Below, one piece after another: positions 1-9,867 of a stretch of 64,000 bases of DNA. The DNA is from Desulfobacterales bacterium (GTDB lineage: Bacteria > Desulfobacterota > Desulfobacteria > Desulfobacterales > UBA11574): positions 1 to 64,000 of the forward strand of contig JAJDND010000195.1 in assembly GCA_022340885.1 (NCBI GenBank), given 5' to 3'. The notes below the pieces were generated by a model. It was not told where the DNA came from, did not search any database, and worked only from the letters and a program-made list of their open reading frames with translations. Each line of letters begins with the position of its first letter. Position 1 is the first letter of the stretch. The position numbers and the translations under genes were made by a program.

Positions 1-1
1 G

Positions 2-427
2 GTGCCGGTGAACGCCGACGGATTTTTTGCCGAGGCCCACGTAAAGCTCCGGCCGGTGGATTTTGCCACGGACGGTGTTTTTGTGTGCGGACTGGCCCAT
101 GCGCCCAAACCCATCGATGAATCCATTACCCAGGCCCAGGCTGCGGTGGCCAGAGCGGTGACGGTGCTGGCCATGAAGAACATCAAGCTGGGCGGGATTA
201 TCTCCCAGATTCGACCCGAACTGTGTTCGGGATGTCTGGGATGCATCAATGTGTGCCCCTTCGGTGCCATTACCTTCGACAATGAGAAGTTCGTCGCGGA
301 AATCAACCCCGCGCTATGCAAGGGATGCGGCGCCTGCGCAGCGGTTTGTCCATCGGAAGCGCCGCTGCTCATGGGTTTTGACAACAATCAGATTTATGCC
401 CAAATCAAAGGCGCGTTGTCCATGTGA
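2..427 (+). CDS. C-terminal part of HdrA-like (heterodisulfide reductase subunit A) iron-sulfur protein, 5' truncated by window edge
   Basis: Two 4Fe-4S motifs (CSGCLGCINVCPFGA, CKGCGACAAVCPSEA) after a flavoprotein-like tail (TDGVFVCGLAHAPKPIDESITQAQAAVARA), typical of HdrA C-termini. Confidence 0.75.
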   Translation: MPVNADGFFAEAHVKLRPVDFATDGVFVCGLAHAPKPIDESITQAQAAVARAVTVLAMKNIKLGGIISQIRPELCSGCLGCINVCPFGAITFDNEKFVAEINPALCKGCGACAAVCPSEAPLLMGFDNNQIYAQIKGALSM

Positions 428-720
428 TCGTTTGCGAAAATAAGGGGCGTCGTTCTGTAGATACGCTGTCATTTCGAACTGGAAGCGCAGTCATCATGTA
501 TGGAGATCATAAAAGTGCCTAAAGTTAAGGTATTCTTTCAGTTTTATACGAATTGGTAGAGCAGCACGTGGCGCAAGCGCCTGCGCGGTGCGAGCGACAC
601 ATTCACTTTAGCCGCTTTAGATCACTTTCGTCACTTCAAACTTATTATAAATGGGAAATCTATGGATCCAAATTCGTAGATGTGCTGAACAAGCCTTATC
701 AAATTGCCATTGCCTCAAAT

Positions 721-1566
721 ATGATCATCGATTTTCATACCCACATTTTTCCCAAAGACATCCGTGAGAACCGGGAAAAATATTTTCCATCCGAACCTGC
801 TTTCAGGCTTTTATATGATTCGCCGAAATCAAAACTCGTCGGGGCAAAAGAGATCGTTGCCGCCATGGACGATCAAGGGGTTGACCGGTCCGTGGTTTTT
901 GGTTTTCCCTGGAAAAATTCGGACATATTTAAACCTCAAAACGATTATATTATGGCGGCGGTTGCCCGGTTCCCCGACCGTCTGATCGGGCTTTGCTGTT
1001 TTGATCCCTTCAGTAAAGCGGCTGCTTCCGAGGCGCGGCGGTGTCTGGAAGGCGGTCTTGCCGGGATTGGAGAGATTGCTTTTTACCAATCCGGTATCGA
1101 TGATGCGGCTTTGGACAAACTGGCGCCGCTCATGGAGATATGCCTGGACAAAGACCGGCCGTTTTTGATCCACACCAATGAGCCGGTGGGTCACATGTAT
1201 CCCGGAAAGACACCCAATACCCTGAAACAGATTGATGCACTGGCGGCCAGGTTTTCGAGAAATAAGATCGTACTGGCCCATTGGGGTGCGGGGATATTCT
1301 TTTTCAATTTGTTAAAAAAAGACGTCAAAGACCATCTTAAAAACGTATATTTCGATACGGCCGCGTCTCCTTTTTTGTATCATCCGGAAATCTACCGATA
1401 CGCCGTGGAGATTGCCGGCGGGGATAAAATCCTGTTCGGCAGTGACTTTCCGCTCATACAGCCGGCGCGGTATTTTGAGGAACTTAAAAAGACATCCGGA
1501 TTGTCAAAAGCCCAAATCGAATCCATTTGCGGCACGAACGCTGCAAAACTTCTCAATCTCCTCTAA
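721..1566 (+). CDS. Amidohydrolase family (metal-dependent TIM-barrel hydrolase)
   Basis: MIIDFHTHIFP N-terminus, internal LIHTNEPVGH and LAHWGAG, C-terminal ILFGSDFPL; the 553 start in the ORF track is probably too far upstream. Confidence 0.8.
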   Translation: MIIDFHTHIFPKDIRENREKYFPSEPAFRLLYDSPKSKLVGAKEIVAAMDDQGVDRSVVFGFPWKNSDIFKPQNDYIMAAVARFPDRLIGLCCFDPFSKAAASEARRCLEGGLAGIGEIAFYQSGIDDAALDKLAPLMEICLDKDRPFLIHTNEPVGHMYPGKTPNTLKQIDALAARFSRNKIVLAHWGAGIFFFNLLKKDVKDHLKNVYFDTAASPFLYHPEIYRYAVEIAGGDKILFGSDFPLIQPARYFEELKKTSGLSKAQIESICGTNAAKLLNLL

Positions 1567-1686
1567 CCCGGCTGACAGCCATGGACCGGATGCCCGTCTT
1601 CAACCACGAAGAGGTCGAATACGTATTTAAATCAATGTGTCTTCTTACAGATTTATCATTTTTAGGAGACATAATAGGAGGATTTC

Positions 1687-2937
1687 ATGAAGGATGTGGT
1701 GATTGTATCGGCCTGCCGGACCCCCATCGGGGCCTTCGGCGGTACATTGAAGGAGTTGGATGCGGCGAACATCGGCGCCGCAGTCATGAAAGCGGCCGTC
1801 CAGCGCGCCGGCATCGATCCGGCGATCATCGACGACGTGCGCTTCGGCAACTGCCTGGAGCCCTGTGACGCCCTGAACGTGGCCCGGGTGAGCGCACTTC
1901 TCGCAGGTATACCGGAAAGCATCACCGCGGTCACCATCAACCGGGTCTGCATTTCGGGCATGGAAGCGGTAATCTCGGGTATGGCCATGATCCAGGCCGG
2001 CATGGCGGAAGTCATCCTGGCCGGCGGGGTGGAGCACATGTCGGGCGTGGCCTACCAGGTCCCCGGCGCCCGGTGGGGCTGTCGCCTCCAGGACCAGGTT
2101 TTCGTGGACGCCATGATCCATGCGCTTTACTGCGGGTCTTACATCCTTCCCCTGGACGACAAGGCGCCCCTTGACACCGATTGCGCGCCGGCGAATCTTT
2201 TTCTCGGAAAACCCTATATCATGGGTCACACGGCCGAGTTCGTGGCCCATCGTCTGGGCATCGGCCGGGCAGAAATGGACGAAGTGGCCCTGCGCAGCCA
2301 CAACAACGTCGAACGATCCACAAAAGAGGGGCTTTTTGCCGAAGAAATCGTGCCCATGGAAATTCCCCGGCGCAAGAAACCGCCGCTTATTTTCGACAAG
2401 GACGAGCACTTTCGTCCCGGTTTGACCATGGAAGACCTGAAAAAACTGCCGTCGGCGTTTATTCCCAAAACAGGAACGGTTACGGCCGGCAACTCCAGCG
2501 GCATCAACGACGGGTCGGCCGCAATGGTCATCATGTCCGAAGAAAAAGCCAAGGATCTGGGGCTTCGTCCGCTGGCCCGGATCCGGGCTGTGGGTCGGGG
2601 AGGGTGCCACCCGGCGGTTATGGGACTGTCTCCGGTGCCCGCGGTACACAACCTGATGGATCGCAGCGGCCTTAAAATCGCCGACTTCGAACTCGTGGAA
2701 GTCAACGAAGCCTTTGCCGCCCAGTATATCGGCTGCGAGCGGGAACTGGACCTGAACCGGGAGATCACCAACGTGAACGGATCCGGCATCGGGCTGGGAC
2801 ACCCGGTGGGCGCCACGGGCTGCCGCATCATGGTAACCCTTATTCATTCGATGATGCGACAAGGCAAATCCCTGGGCCTTGCCACTTTGTGCGGGGGCGG
2901 CGGAGTTTCCATGGCCTGCGCCCTGGAGATAACCTGA
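1687..2937 (+). CDS. Thiolase / acetyl-CoA acetyltransferase family protein
   Basis: VIVSACRTPIGAFGGTLKEL N-terminus; VNEAFAAQYIG; NVNGSGIGLGHPVGATGCRIMVTL; CGGGGVSMACALE. Confidence 0.9.
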   Translation: MKDVVIVSACRTPIGAFGGTLKELDAANIGAAVMKAAVQRAGIDPAIIDDVRFGNCLEPCDALNVARVSALLAGIPESITAVTINRVCISGMEAVISGMAMIQAGMAEVILAGGVEHMSGVAYQVPGARWGCRLQDQVFVDAMIHALYCGSYILPLDDKAPLDTDCAPANLFLGKPYIMGHTAEFVAHRLGIGRAEMDEVALRSHNNVERSTKEGLFAEEIVPMEIPRRKKPPLIFDKDEHFRPGLTMEDLKKLPSAFIPKTGTVTAGNSSGINDGSAAMVIMSEEKAKDLGLRPLARIRAVGRGGCHPAVMGLSPVPAVHNLMDRSGLKIADFELVEVNEAFAAQYIGCERELDLNREITNVNGSGIGLGHPVGATGCRIMVTLIHSMMRQGKSLGLATLCGGGGVSMACALEIT

Positions 2938-2994
2938 AAAAGACAGCCGCCTATTAAAGTGAGGGATTGGGGTGTTTCCCGAGCAACCGCTACA

Positions 2995-3192
2995 TGGATA
3001 ATCTTTTTTTTAAACCGCATGAACTCGCGGCAAGGGATTGTATAGAAAGAACAGGAAACTATCTTTAAGATATCAACAGGTTCAATTCGTTATTTTAAAT
3101 TCTTTTAAAAATATAATTTAGGAATGCGCTTATTCTTTCTAACAATCTCTAAGCCGCTCAAACAGCATCCGATTTAAAAAAAAGATTATCCA
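2995..3192. repeat. Long imperfect inverted repeat (about 198 bp) with perfect 20-bp ends
   Basis: tggataatcttttttttaaa at 2995-3014 is the exact reverse complement of tttaaaaaaaagattatcca at 3173-3192; pairing continues inward imperfectly (gcggc..gattgt..agaaagaa blocks). Confidence 0.75.
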
Positions 3193-3269
3193 TTCCGCTC
3201 ATATTAAGGATTTTGGAGAAAAACTCCTCGATGGTTCATTAAAGTAAAAATAGATTAAAAGGAGGATCA

Positions 3270-4427
3270 ATGGAGTTCGAGCTGACAAAGGAACAACAGG
3301 AGATTCAAAAAGCCGTTCGGGATTTCGTCAAGGGAGAGTTCAAAAAGGACGTGATCCACGATTTGATAAAAATGCATGCGTTTCCAGAAGCCATCTGGAA
3401 GAAGGCGGCGGATCTGGGATTCATCGGTATTCACTTTCCGGAAGAATATTCCGGCCAGGGCCTGGGGGTCATGGAAAACATCCTGGTCTGCGAGGAGCTG
3501 TGCCGCGGGGATTCCACGGTGGGGCTTTGCGTGGCCATCGCGGATTTTGCCTCCGAGCTCATTTTGCACTTCGGCAGTGAGGACCAGCGGCAAAAATGGC
3601 TGCCCAAGGTCGCCGAGGGAGAGGTGTTGTCCTGCGGGGCGTTCACCGAACCGGATCACGGGTCGGATATCACGTCGGTGGAAACCACGGCTGTCAAGGC
3701 GGGTGATGAGTGGGTCGTCAACGGCACAAAGACATTCATCACCAACAGCGGTCCGTATGCGGGGTTTTACAATGTCCTGTGCCGGACGGACTCGGAAGCC
3801 AGCCCTCCCCATCGGGGGCTGAGCGTTATTCTGGTGGAGTCCGATCGACCCGGCGTTTCCAGCACCGACATCGGGGAAAAGATGGGCATTACCCTGACCC
3901 ACACGGCCGAGGTCAACTTCAAGGATGTGCGGGTGCCCCTGTCCAACCTCGTGGGAGAGGAGAACCGGGGGTTCTACCATGTGCTGGAGTTTTTCGACGA
4001 AAGCCGGATACTGGTCGCCGCACAGGCCCTGGGAACAGCCCAAGGCGCCTTTGACCGTGCCGTCGCCTACGTTAAGCAGCGCGAACAATTCGGACGGAAA
4101 ATCGCTGCGTTCCAGATCAACCAGCACAAGCTGGCCGACATGGCCACCAAGATCGAACTGGCGCGCCTCGTCACTTACAAGGCCGCCTGGAATTTCGACC
4201 AGGGGCGCATCGATCCCAAGCTGACATCCATGGCCAAGATGTATGCCGCCCGAACCGCCGTGGAGGTGGCTGACGAGGCGATCCAATTGCTCGGGGGTTA
4301 TGGGTACATGGCCGAATACGATGTGGAGCGGTTTTATCGCGACGCCAAGATTACGGAGATCTATGAGGGAACCAAGGAGATCCAGAAGAACACCATTGCC
4401 AGTGCATTACTGGGAAAATTAAAATAG
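3270..4427 (+). CDS. Acyl-CoA dehydrogenase
   Basis: Full-length ACAD: GAFTEPDHGSDITSVETTAV, NGTKTFITNS, REQFGRKIAAFQINQHKLADM, QLLGGYGYMAEYDVERFYRDAKITEIYEGTKEIQ. Confidence 0.93.
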   Translation: MEFELTKEQQEIQKAVRDFVKGEFKKDVIHDLIKMHAFPEAIWKKAADLGFIGIHFPEEYSGQGLGVMENILVCEELCRGDSTVGLCVAIADFASELILHFGSEDQRQKWLPKVAEGEVLSCGAFTEPDHGSDITSVETTAVKAGDEWVVNGTKTFITNSGPYAGFYNVLCRTDSEASPPHRGLSVILVESDRPGVSSTDIGEKMGITLTHTAEVNFKDVRVPLSNLVGEENRGFYHVLEFFDESRILVAAQALGTAQGAFDRAVAYVKQREQFGRKIAAFQINQHKLADMATKIELARLVTYKAAWNFDQGRIDPKLTSMAKMYAARTAVEVADEAIQLLGGYGYMAEYDVERFYRDAKITEIYEGTKEIQKNTIASALLGKLK

Positions 4428-4436
4428 CAGCTATAC

Positions 4437-5072
4437 TTACTCCTGAGGCAGTTTGCTCAACAGCGCTTCTATATCCATTTCATTGATCAAATCGGAATAA
4501 ATCTGGCTGACCGTGGTGCCGGCGTCATCCATGCCCGGAACATCGACCCGTTCTGTATCTCCGCTGAAATTTTGCTTTACAAAAATTTTTCCGTCTTGAG
4601 ACAGTGTGGTGGCATAGGCCATCTTAAAATGCCATTTGTAATCTTTTAGATCGAGATGAAAATCGGTCAGCGCAACCTCCAGTTTCGGGATTTGGGGAGA
4701 GGCGGATTCAACTACCTGAATTCCCATTTGATCCAGACGTTTTCGAAAGACCGTTTCGAACAAGGTTTTTAGATCGTAAATCCCCTCGATAGGCTTGTCT
4801 TGGCCCTTGGGCGCCAGGATCAGCATATAGCTGTTGTGAAAATTATTCAGCTTTTCCCGGGCGCTGACGCTGAGCGGATCCGGGTTGGCCCGATGATCCA
4901 CCACGCTCAGACGGATCTTTTTTGCTGCCGGCGTGCTTTGGATTTTATCCGGTAGTTGGTAATTGACTTTGATGTAAGGGCGGGTTGCGCAGGCAAACAG
5001 GAAAAAAAGCGGCAAAACCAATATCGGCAAGTATTTCGCCATTTTTTTTGCATATGATAACAGATGTTTCAT
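4437..5072 (-). CDS. Predicted lipoprotein, unknown function
   Basis: N-terminal hydrophobic signal ending in a lipobox-like LFAC; no other recognisable domain. Confidence 0.6.
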   Translation of the reverse strand: MKHLLSYAKKMAKYLPILVLPLFFLFACATRPYIKVNYQLPDKIQSTPAAKKIRLSVVDHRANPDPLSVSAREKLNNFHNSYMLILAPKGQDKPIEGIYDLKTLFETVFRKRLDQMGIQVVESASPQIPKLEVALTDFHLDLKDYKWHFKMAYATTLSQDGKIFVKQNFSGDTERVDVPGMDDAGTTVSQIYSDLINEMDIEALLSKLPQE

Positions 5073-5655
5073 GACAGCTCCTTTTAATGGATTCGCCGGC
5101 TAAAGGGGCATCTCGCATCGCTTTCATAGCGCGAATTAAAAATATATTACATCTCACTCGTCTTCTATGCAAGTGCATTTATTCACAGCTCTAAAAACCT
5201 TAATTTCTCAAATCATGAATATGCGGTTTGACAATGCCTTTTTGTAAATCTGCCATGGTGTGCAGCATGTGGTATCATAAAAATTTTCATTAACTTTTAT
5301 GCAAGATTGTGACATTTTCTAAATTTCGAAGGAATTCGAGGCTTTCAGATGGAAGACGCTGGGGGCCGAAGCCATCCCGTCCTGGGAGGGATTTAAAGTT
5401 CTCGATAATGCTGCAGATGAGATCCTCCGGCTTGCCTTTGAAAGAAAATTCAGATACTCGCTTTTATAGAAGAATTACCATCGATTTGGCTAAGTCAATA
5501 AGAATAAGAGATGGAATAACATGGTGAAAAAAATGAAAAATTAATACAATCAATAACTTATAATAATATTTTTGGCTTCTGATCAACAAAAAAGTTGAAA
5601 AATTCGTCGGTACAAAGTAATATCGGGCGACCATTGAAAACGCTGCAACTTTCTC

Positions 5656-5795
5656 GAAGCGATCTCAAAATTAGGATTTTCGGTTGAGATCAAGACGAGG
5701 CCGAGGATCAACCTACAGTCATACTCAAGTATGTCGAGGACTTGATACGAGGGCTCAACGCCGATATCGGACGAAAAGACTTTTTTGAGATGGCT
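5656..5795. repeat. MITE-like dispersed repeat, copy A (about 140 bp)
   Basis: Ungapped match to 59818-59957 with about 10 mismatches in 140 by hand count; near-inverted ends gaagcgatctcaaaa / ttttgagatggctgc. Confidence 0.85.
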
Positions 5796-5921
5796 GCGCA
5801 TATGTCATGTGAACCCGGAAGCTGTTTTAGAATCATTCCATCGCCGGTTTGCAGGGGGCCGGCGATGGATCCTCTGCAAGCCCTGAATTTTAAGGCCAAC
5901 CTTTAAAAGGAAAGCAATGCC

Positions 5922-6554
5922 ATGAAACTGAAAAGATGGTGGCTGGTCGTATCCATGGTGATGGCGACAAGCCTGGTGATGTCGGCGCCGGTCATTTCAG
6001 GGGCGTCTTCCCGGGATTTCAGGCAGAAAAACGAGCTTCAAATTTATGTTCCGCCGGATTGGTTTTTAAACGGGTACTTCATTGCCCGTGAGAAAAACCC
6101 GGGTTATGTTTTCGGACCGGTTCGCAAGTTTGTCAGGGCCCTTGGCGGCACCACCACATGGTTGATCGAGAATATGGAGTTGAAACGTCTCGAAGCAGCC
6201 CATGCAGAAGGAAAGAAAATCGAATATTCACTTTATCTTGAGGCTGTTTCATCGGATCGCACGGAATATTGGGTTTTCGTGGCGCTGCCTTATGACAATG
6301 CACAGATGTGGTACGATGCCAGGCGGGCCTATCACGGAAGAAAAGCAAAAGACTATTACGGGAAAACCCGGGATGAGCTTCAACGCGCGCTGGATCAGGG
6401 GCTTCACATCAGCGCTGAGCTTCGCTTTTGGATCGAAAACGGGGAGACCAGCCTAAAGGTTCCCGAGGATGTGATCATGAGCCGATACAATGTCCGGCCG
6501 GTTTTCGACCTCGATAGGGGCCGCCGGCCGGATCCGGCCGCCAAGAGCGATTAG
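5922..6554 (+). CDS. Hypothetical secreted protein
   Basis: Signal-peptide-like N-terminus (MKLKRWWLVVSMVMATSLVMSAPVISGASS), directly upstream of the Tat-AKR cluster on the same strand. Confidence 0.6.
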   Translation: MKLKRWWLVVSMVMATSLVMSAPVISGASSRDFRQKNELQIYVPPDWFLNGYFIAREKNPGYVFGPVRKFVRALGGTTTWLIENMELKRLEAAHAEGKKIEYSLYLEAVSSDRTEYWVFVALPYDNAQMWYDARRAYHGRKAKDYYGKTRDELQRALDQGLHISAELRFWIENGETSLKVPEDVIMSRYNVRPVFDLDRGRRPDPAAKSD

Positions 6555-6579
6555 CGCGATATTTAAGGAGGTATGAATC

Positions 6580-7812
6580 ATGTCTTTTGGTGAAAATAAC
6601 AATGATAAATCCAGTCGCCGCGATTTTCTGAAAAAAGCGGCGGCCATGGGATTGGGGACAGCGGTGAGCGGCGCCGCCCTCGGGCGGCCCGGACGGGCTT
6701 CAGCCCAGATCACCCTTCCTAAAGGGCAGATACCCCGCAGGCCCTTCGGCCGGTCGGACATATTGGTCTCCACACTGTCGCTGGGCGGGATGTTCGATAT
6801 TTTAAACAACCGGTTGATGCTTGCCAAGGCGCTGGAGTGGGGAATCGACTATTGGGATACCGCCGAAGGATACGGCGGCGGCCGCAGCGAAGAGGGCATC
6901 GGCCGCTGGTTCGCCAGAAATCCCGAAACCCGCAAACGCGTGTTTCTGGTGAGCAAGCTTTCCCTGAGGAGAGGCACCGATTTTACGCCCCGGCTTGAAG
7001 CGTGCTTGAAGCGGTTGCATACCGATTACATCGACCTGCTTTTTGTGCACGGCATCAGCGCTGTCGATGAGATGGATCCCGGTCTCGAATCCTGGTCCCG
7101 GGCCATGAAAAAGGCCGGCAAGTTGAGATTGTTCGGTTTCAGCACCCATGCCAACATGGAAGACTGCCTCGATGGTGCGGCCCGGCTGCCGTGGATCGAC
7201 GGCATCATGTTCAGCTACAACTTCCGCCTGATGCATGAACCGCGAATGAAAGCGGCTGTTGAAGCCTGCTATCGGGCCGGCATCGGTCTTACGGCCATGA
7301 AAACCCAGGGCGGTGGGCCGATCAAGAGCGATTCCGAGTCCGAAATAAAAATGGCGGGCCGCTTTATGCAAAAAGGCTTTACCGACCACCAGGCAAAGCT
7401 CATGGCGGTTTGGGAAGATAACCGTATTGCCAGCATCTGCTCCCAAATGCCCAATCTCACCATTATGGCGACCAATGCAGCGGCGGCAGTGGATCACCCC
7501 CGGCTTTCACGGTCCGATCGTGCCTTGCTGGCCCAATACGCCGATGAAACCTACAGCGACTATTGCGCCGGATGCGGCCGTCTCTGTTCGCAGGCACTCG
7601 GCAACTCAGTGCCGATCAACGATATCATGCGCTGTCTCATGTATATTCATTCTTACCAGGATTTAACACTGGCGCGATCCGCTTTCGAAATGCTGCCGGT
7701 GCAGACACGGGTGCTTTTAACGCAATTGGACTTCAAAAAGGCGGAACAATCGTGCCCGCGAAACCTGCCCATCGGCCGGATGATGCAGGAGGCAACGCAC
7801 CTTTTGGCCTGA
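6580..7812 (+). CDS. Tat-signal aldo/keto reductase with C-terminal Cys motif
   Basis: SRRDFLKKAAAMGLG twin-arginine signal; AKR motifs WDTAEGYGGGRSEEGIG, FGFSTHANM; C-terminal YCAGCGRLC. Confidence 0.88.
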   Translation: MSFGENNNDKSSRRDFLKKAAAMGLGTAVSGAALGRPGRASAQITLPKGQIPRRPFGRSDILVSTLSLGGMFDILNNRLMLAKALEWGIDYWDTAEGYGGGRSEEGIGRWFARNPETRKRVFLVSKLSLRRGTDFTPRLEACLKRLHTDYIDLLFVHGISAVDEMDPGLESWSRAMKKAGKLRLFGFSTHANMEDCLDGAARLPWIDGIMFSYNFRLMHEPRMKAAVEACYRAGIGLTAMKTQGGGPIKSDSESEIKMAGRFMQKGFTDHQAKLMAVWEDNRIASICSQMPNLTIMATNAAAAVDHPRLSRSDRALLAQYADETYSDYCAGCGRLCSQALGNSVPINDIMRCLMYIHSYQDLTLARSAFEMLPVQTRVLLTQLDFKKAEQSCPRNLPIGRMMQEATHLLA

Positions 7813-7839
7813 ACGATGTGAAGGGGGCGTTCGACATTC

Positions 7840-8877
7840 TTGTCAATGTTCGAGTATTCGATGATTCGAGAGGATAAAAACAGCAGCCGGCGGCAAACGG
7901 TATTGAGTATGGTTATTTTATCCGTTCTCCTGGTGATCGGGGCGGGTATATTGATCACCCAATCCCGCTTTAACGCCGGGATTTTGCCAAAAAATGCATT
8001 TTTGCCGGAGCCGGATCAGAACACAGCATCTGTGCAAATATCTCCCAACGCATACTTTGCCCCGTTGCCGGGCGGCATACAGCCGCTCACGTCAACGGAG
8101 ATATTTGATGCCCGAACGCTTTCCGATAAAATAGACGGTAAAGCGGAACTCTATTTGTCCGCCGGTTTTACTCGTTTGGTGAGCCAGCGCTTCAAGGATG
8201 AACGCAGCGCCGATCTGTGGATGGAAGCCTTTGTGTATGACATGGGCAACAGTCAAAATGCTTTTTCCGTGTTCAGCGCCCAGCGCCGGGAGGATGCCGT
8301 ACCGATCGATTTGACGCGAAACGCCTACCGGACGCCCAACGCCCTATTTCTAACCCACGGCCGCTATTATGCGGAGATCATCGCATCCAAAGCATCCGAA
8401 AAGGTACCGCAGCCCGTAAAATTGCTGGCCGAGACCTTCATTCACAATACCCCTGCCGAAGGGCCAGCCGTGGATGAAACCGCGCTGTTTCCGAAACAAA
8501 ATCTGGTTAAAAACAGTATCGTCTTAATCGCCGCCAATGCATTTGGTTATGAGGGTTTCGACAAAATATACTCAGCCGAATATACATCAAGCGGTCAACG
8601 TCTCACGGCCTATCTCTCCCATCGCAGCTCTCCTGCGGAAGCCGAAAAACTGGCATCGGCTTACACAGCGTTTTTGTTGACCTACGGCGGCGAAAATATT
8701 GAAGAAAAACTTTCGATACAGGGTGCTCGAATAATAAAAATTTTAGACACCTATGAAATCATTTTTTCCCATGGTTCGTATTTGGCCGGTGTTCGGGAAG
8801 CGGCAACGGTTCAAGATGCGAAAATGATGGCCGACCGGCTATATGATCGAGTAAAGGAGGCGGATAATGGATCCTGA
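7840..8877 (+). CDS. DUF6599-like membrane-anchored protein
   Basis: One N-terminal TM segment then an extracytoplasmic domain; the family name is recalled from the typical neighbourhood and was not verified. Confidence 0.5.
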   Translation: MSMFEYSMIREDKNSSRRQTVLSMVILSVLLVIGAGILITQSRFNAGILPKNAFLPEPDQNTASVQISPNAYFAPLPGGIQPLTSTEIFDARTLSDKIDGKAELYLSAGFTRLVSQRFKDERSADLWMEAFVYDMGNSQNAFSVFSAQRREDAVPIDLTRNAYRTPNALFLTHGRYYAEIIASKASEKVPQPVKLLAETFIHNTPAEGPAVDETALFPKQNLVKNSIVLIAANAFGYEGFDKIYSAEYTSSGQRLTAYLSHRSSPAEAEKLASAYTAFLLTYGGENIEEKLSIQGARIIKILDTYEIIFSHGSYLAGVREAATVQDAKMMADRLYDRVKEADNGS

Positions 8878-9859
8878 TCCGAACAGAGATGACGTAAACC
8901 GGCGTCAATTTCTGGATCGACTGGCCAAGGCCGGCATTTGCATTGCTGCCGCCGGCGCCGCTGGTTTCTGGTTTTACGATTCCAAAGGTCCCTTATCATC
9001 GGCGCCTCAGCCGTCGAATTTGACCCTAAAGGATTTTTCCATCGGTCTTCCCCGGCAGAAAATGAGCATTATCCGGGGAGCGGACAGGGCGGCCACCCTG
9101 GGGATGGCGTTAAAATCCCTGGGAGGTATTGAAAAATTTGTCAAAAAAGGGGACCGGGTTCTACTGAAAGTCAATGCCGCTTTTGCATCTCCGGCCATGC
9201 TGTCGGCGACCACACATCCTGCGATCATCACCGAAATGACGCGGCTTTGTTTTCACGCGGGGGCCGCATCCGTCGTGGTGACGGATAACCCCATCAATGA
9301 TCCGGCCGCCTGTTTTACCCTGACCGGCATTGCCGATGCCGCCCGCAAAGCCGGCGCCCGGGTGGTTTTGCCGAGCGATGACCTGTTTTGCCCCATAACG
9401 GTCAAAGGCGCCGCATTGATTCGAAATTGGCCGGTGCTTTACAAACCCTTTACGGATATCGACAAAGTGATCGGTATGGCCCCCCTTAAAGATCACCATC
9501 GAAGCGGCGCATCCATGACCATGAAAAACTGGTACGGTCTTTTGGGGGGACGCCGCAACATCTTTCACCAGGATATAAACGGCATCATCACGGAACTTGC
9601 CATGATGGTAAAGCCGTCCCTGGTGATACTGGATGCAACCACGGCAATGATGACCAATGGTCCCACCGGCGGTTCTCTGTCGGACCTTAAACATACCAAT
9701 ACCATGATCGCCGGCACGGACCAGGTTGCCGCGGATGCCTTCGGCATATCTTTGCTGGGAAGATCTTTGGACAAACTGCCGTACATCGGGAAAGCCCAGG
9801 CCGCCGGCATCGGGACCGCGGACTATATGAAGCTGAATCCCGTTATGGGATCGATTTAG
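8867..9859 (+). CDS. DUF362 domain protein with Tat signal
   Basis: NRRQFLDRLAKAGICIAAAGAAGFWF signal; DUF362-like GDRVLLKVNAAFASP.., VVVTDNPI, MAPLKDHHRSGASMTMKNWYGLLGG; start overlaps the previous stop. Confidence 0.8.
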   Translation: MDPDPNRDDVNRRQFLDRLAKAGICIAAAGAAGFWFYDSKGPLSSAPQPSNLTLKDFSIGLPRQKMSIIRGADRAATLGMALKSLGGIEKFVKKGDRVLLKVNAAFASPAMLSATTHPAIITEMTRLCFHAGAASVVVTDNPINDPAACFTLTGIADAARKAGARVVLPSDDLFCPITVKGAALIRNWPVLYKPFTDIDKVIGMAPLKDHHRSGASMTMKNWYGLLGGRRNIFHQDINGIITELAMMVKPSLVILDATTAMMTNGPTGGSLSDLKHTNTMIAGTDQVAADAFGISLLGRSLDKLPYIGKAQAAGIGTADYMKLNPVMGSI

Positions 9860-9867
9860 ATATAATT

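Noticed and set aside
428-470. Similarity of tttgcgaaaataaggggcgtcgttctgtagata to 21143-21177
   Set aside because: Only ~30 bp with gaps by eye; too weak to call a repeat family without a computed alignment.
1645-2862. 405-aa minus-strand ORF
   Set aside because: Antisense to a clear thiolase gene; long only because of GC-rich codon bias; no family features.
3267-4286. 339-aa minus-strand ORF
   Set aside because: Antisense shadow of the acyl-CoA dehydrogenase.
5583-5801. 72-aa minus-strand ORF
   Set aside because: Lies on the MITE-like repeat; the same peptide is produced by the other copy, so it is treated as repeat-derived, not a gene.
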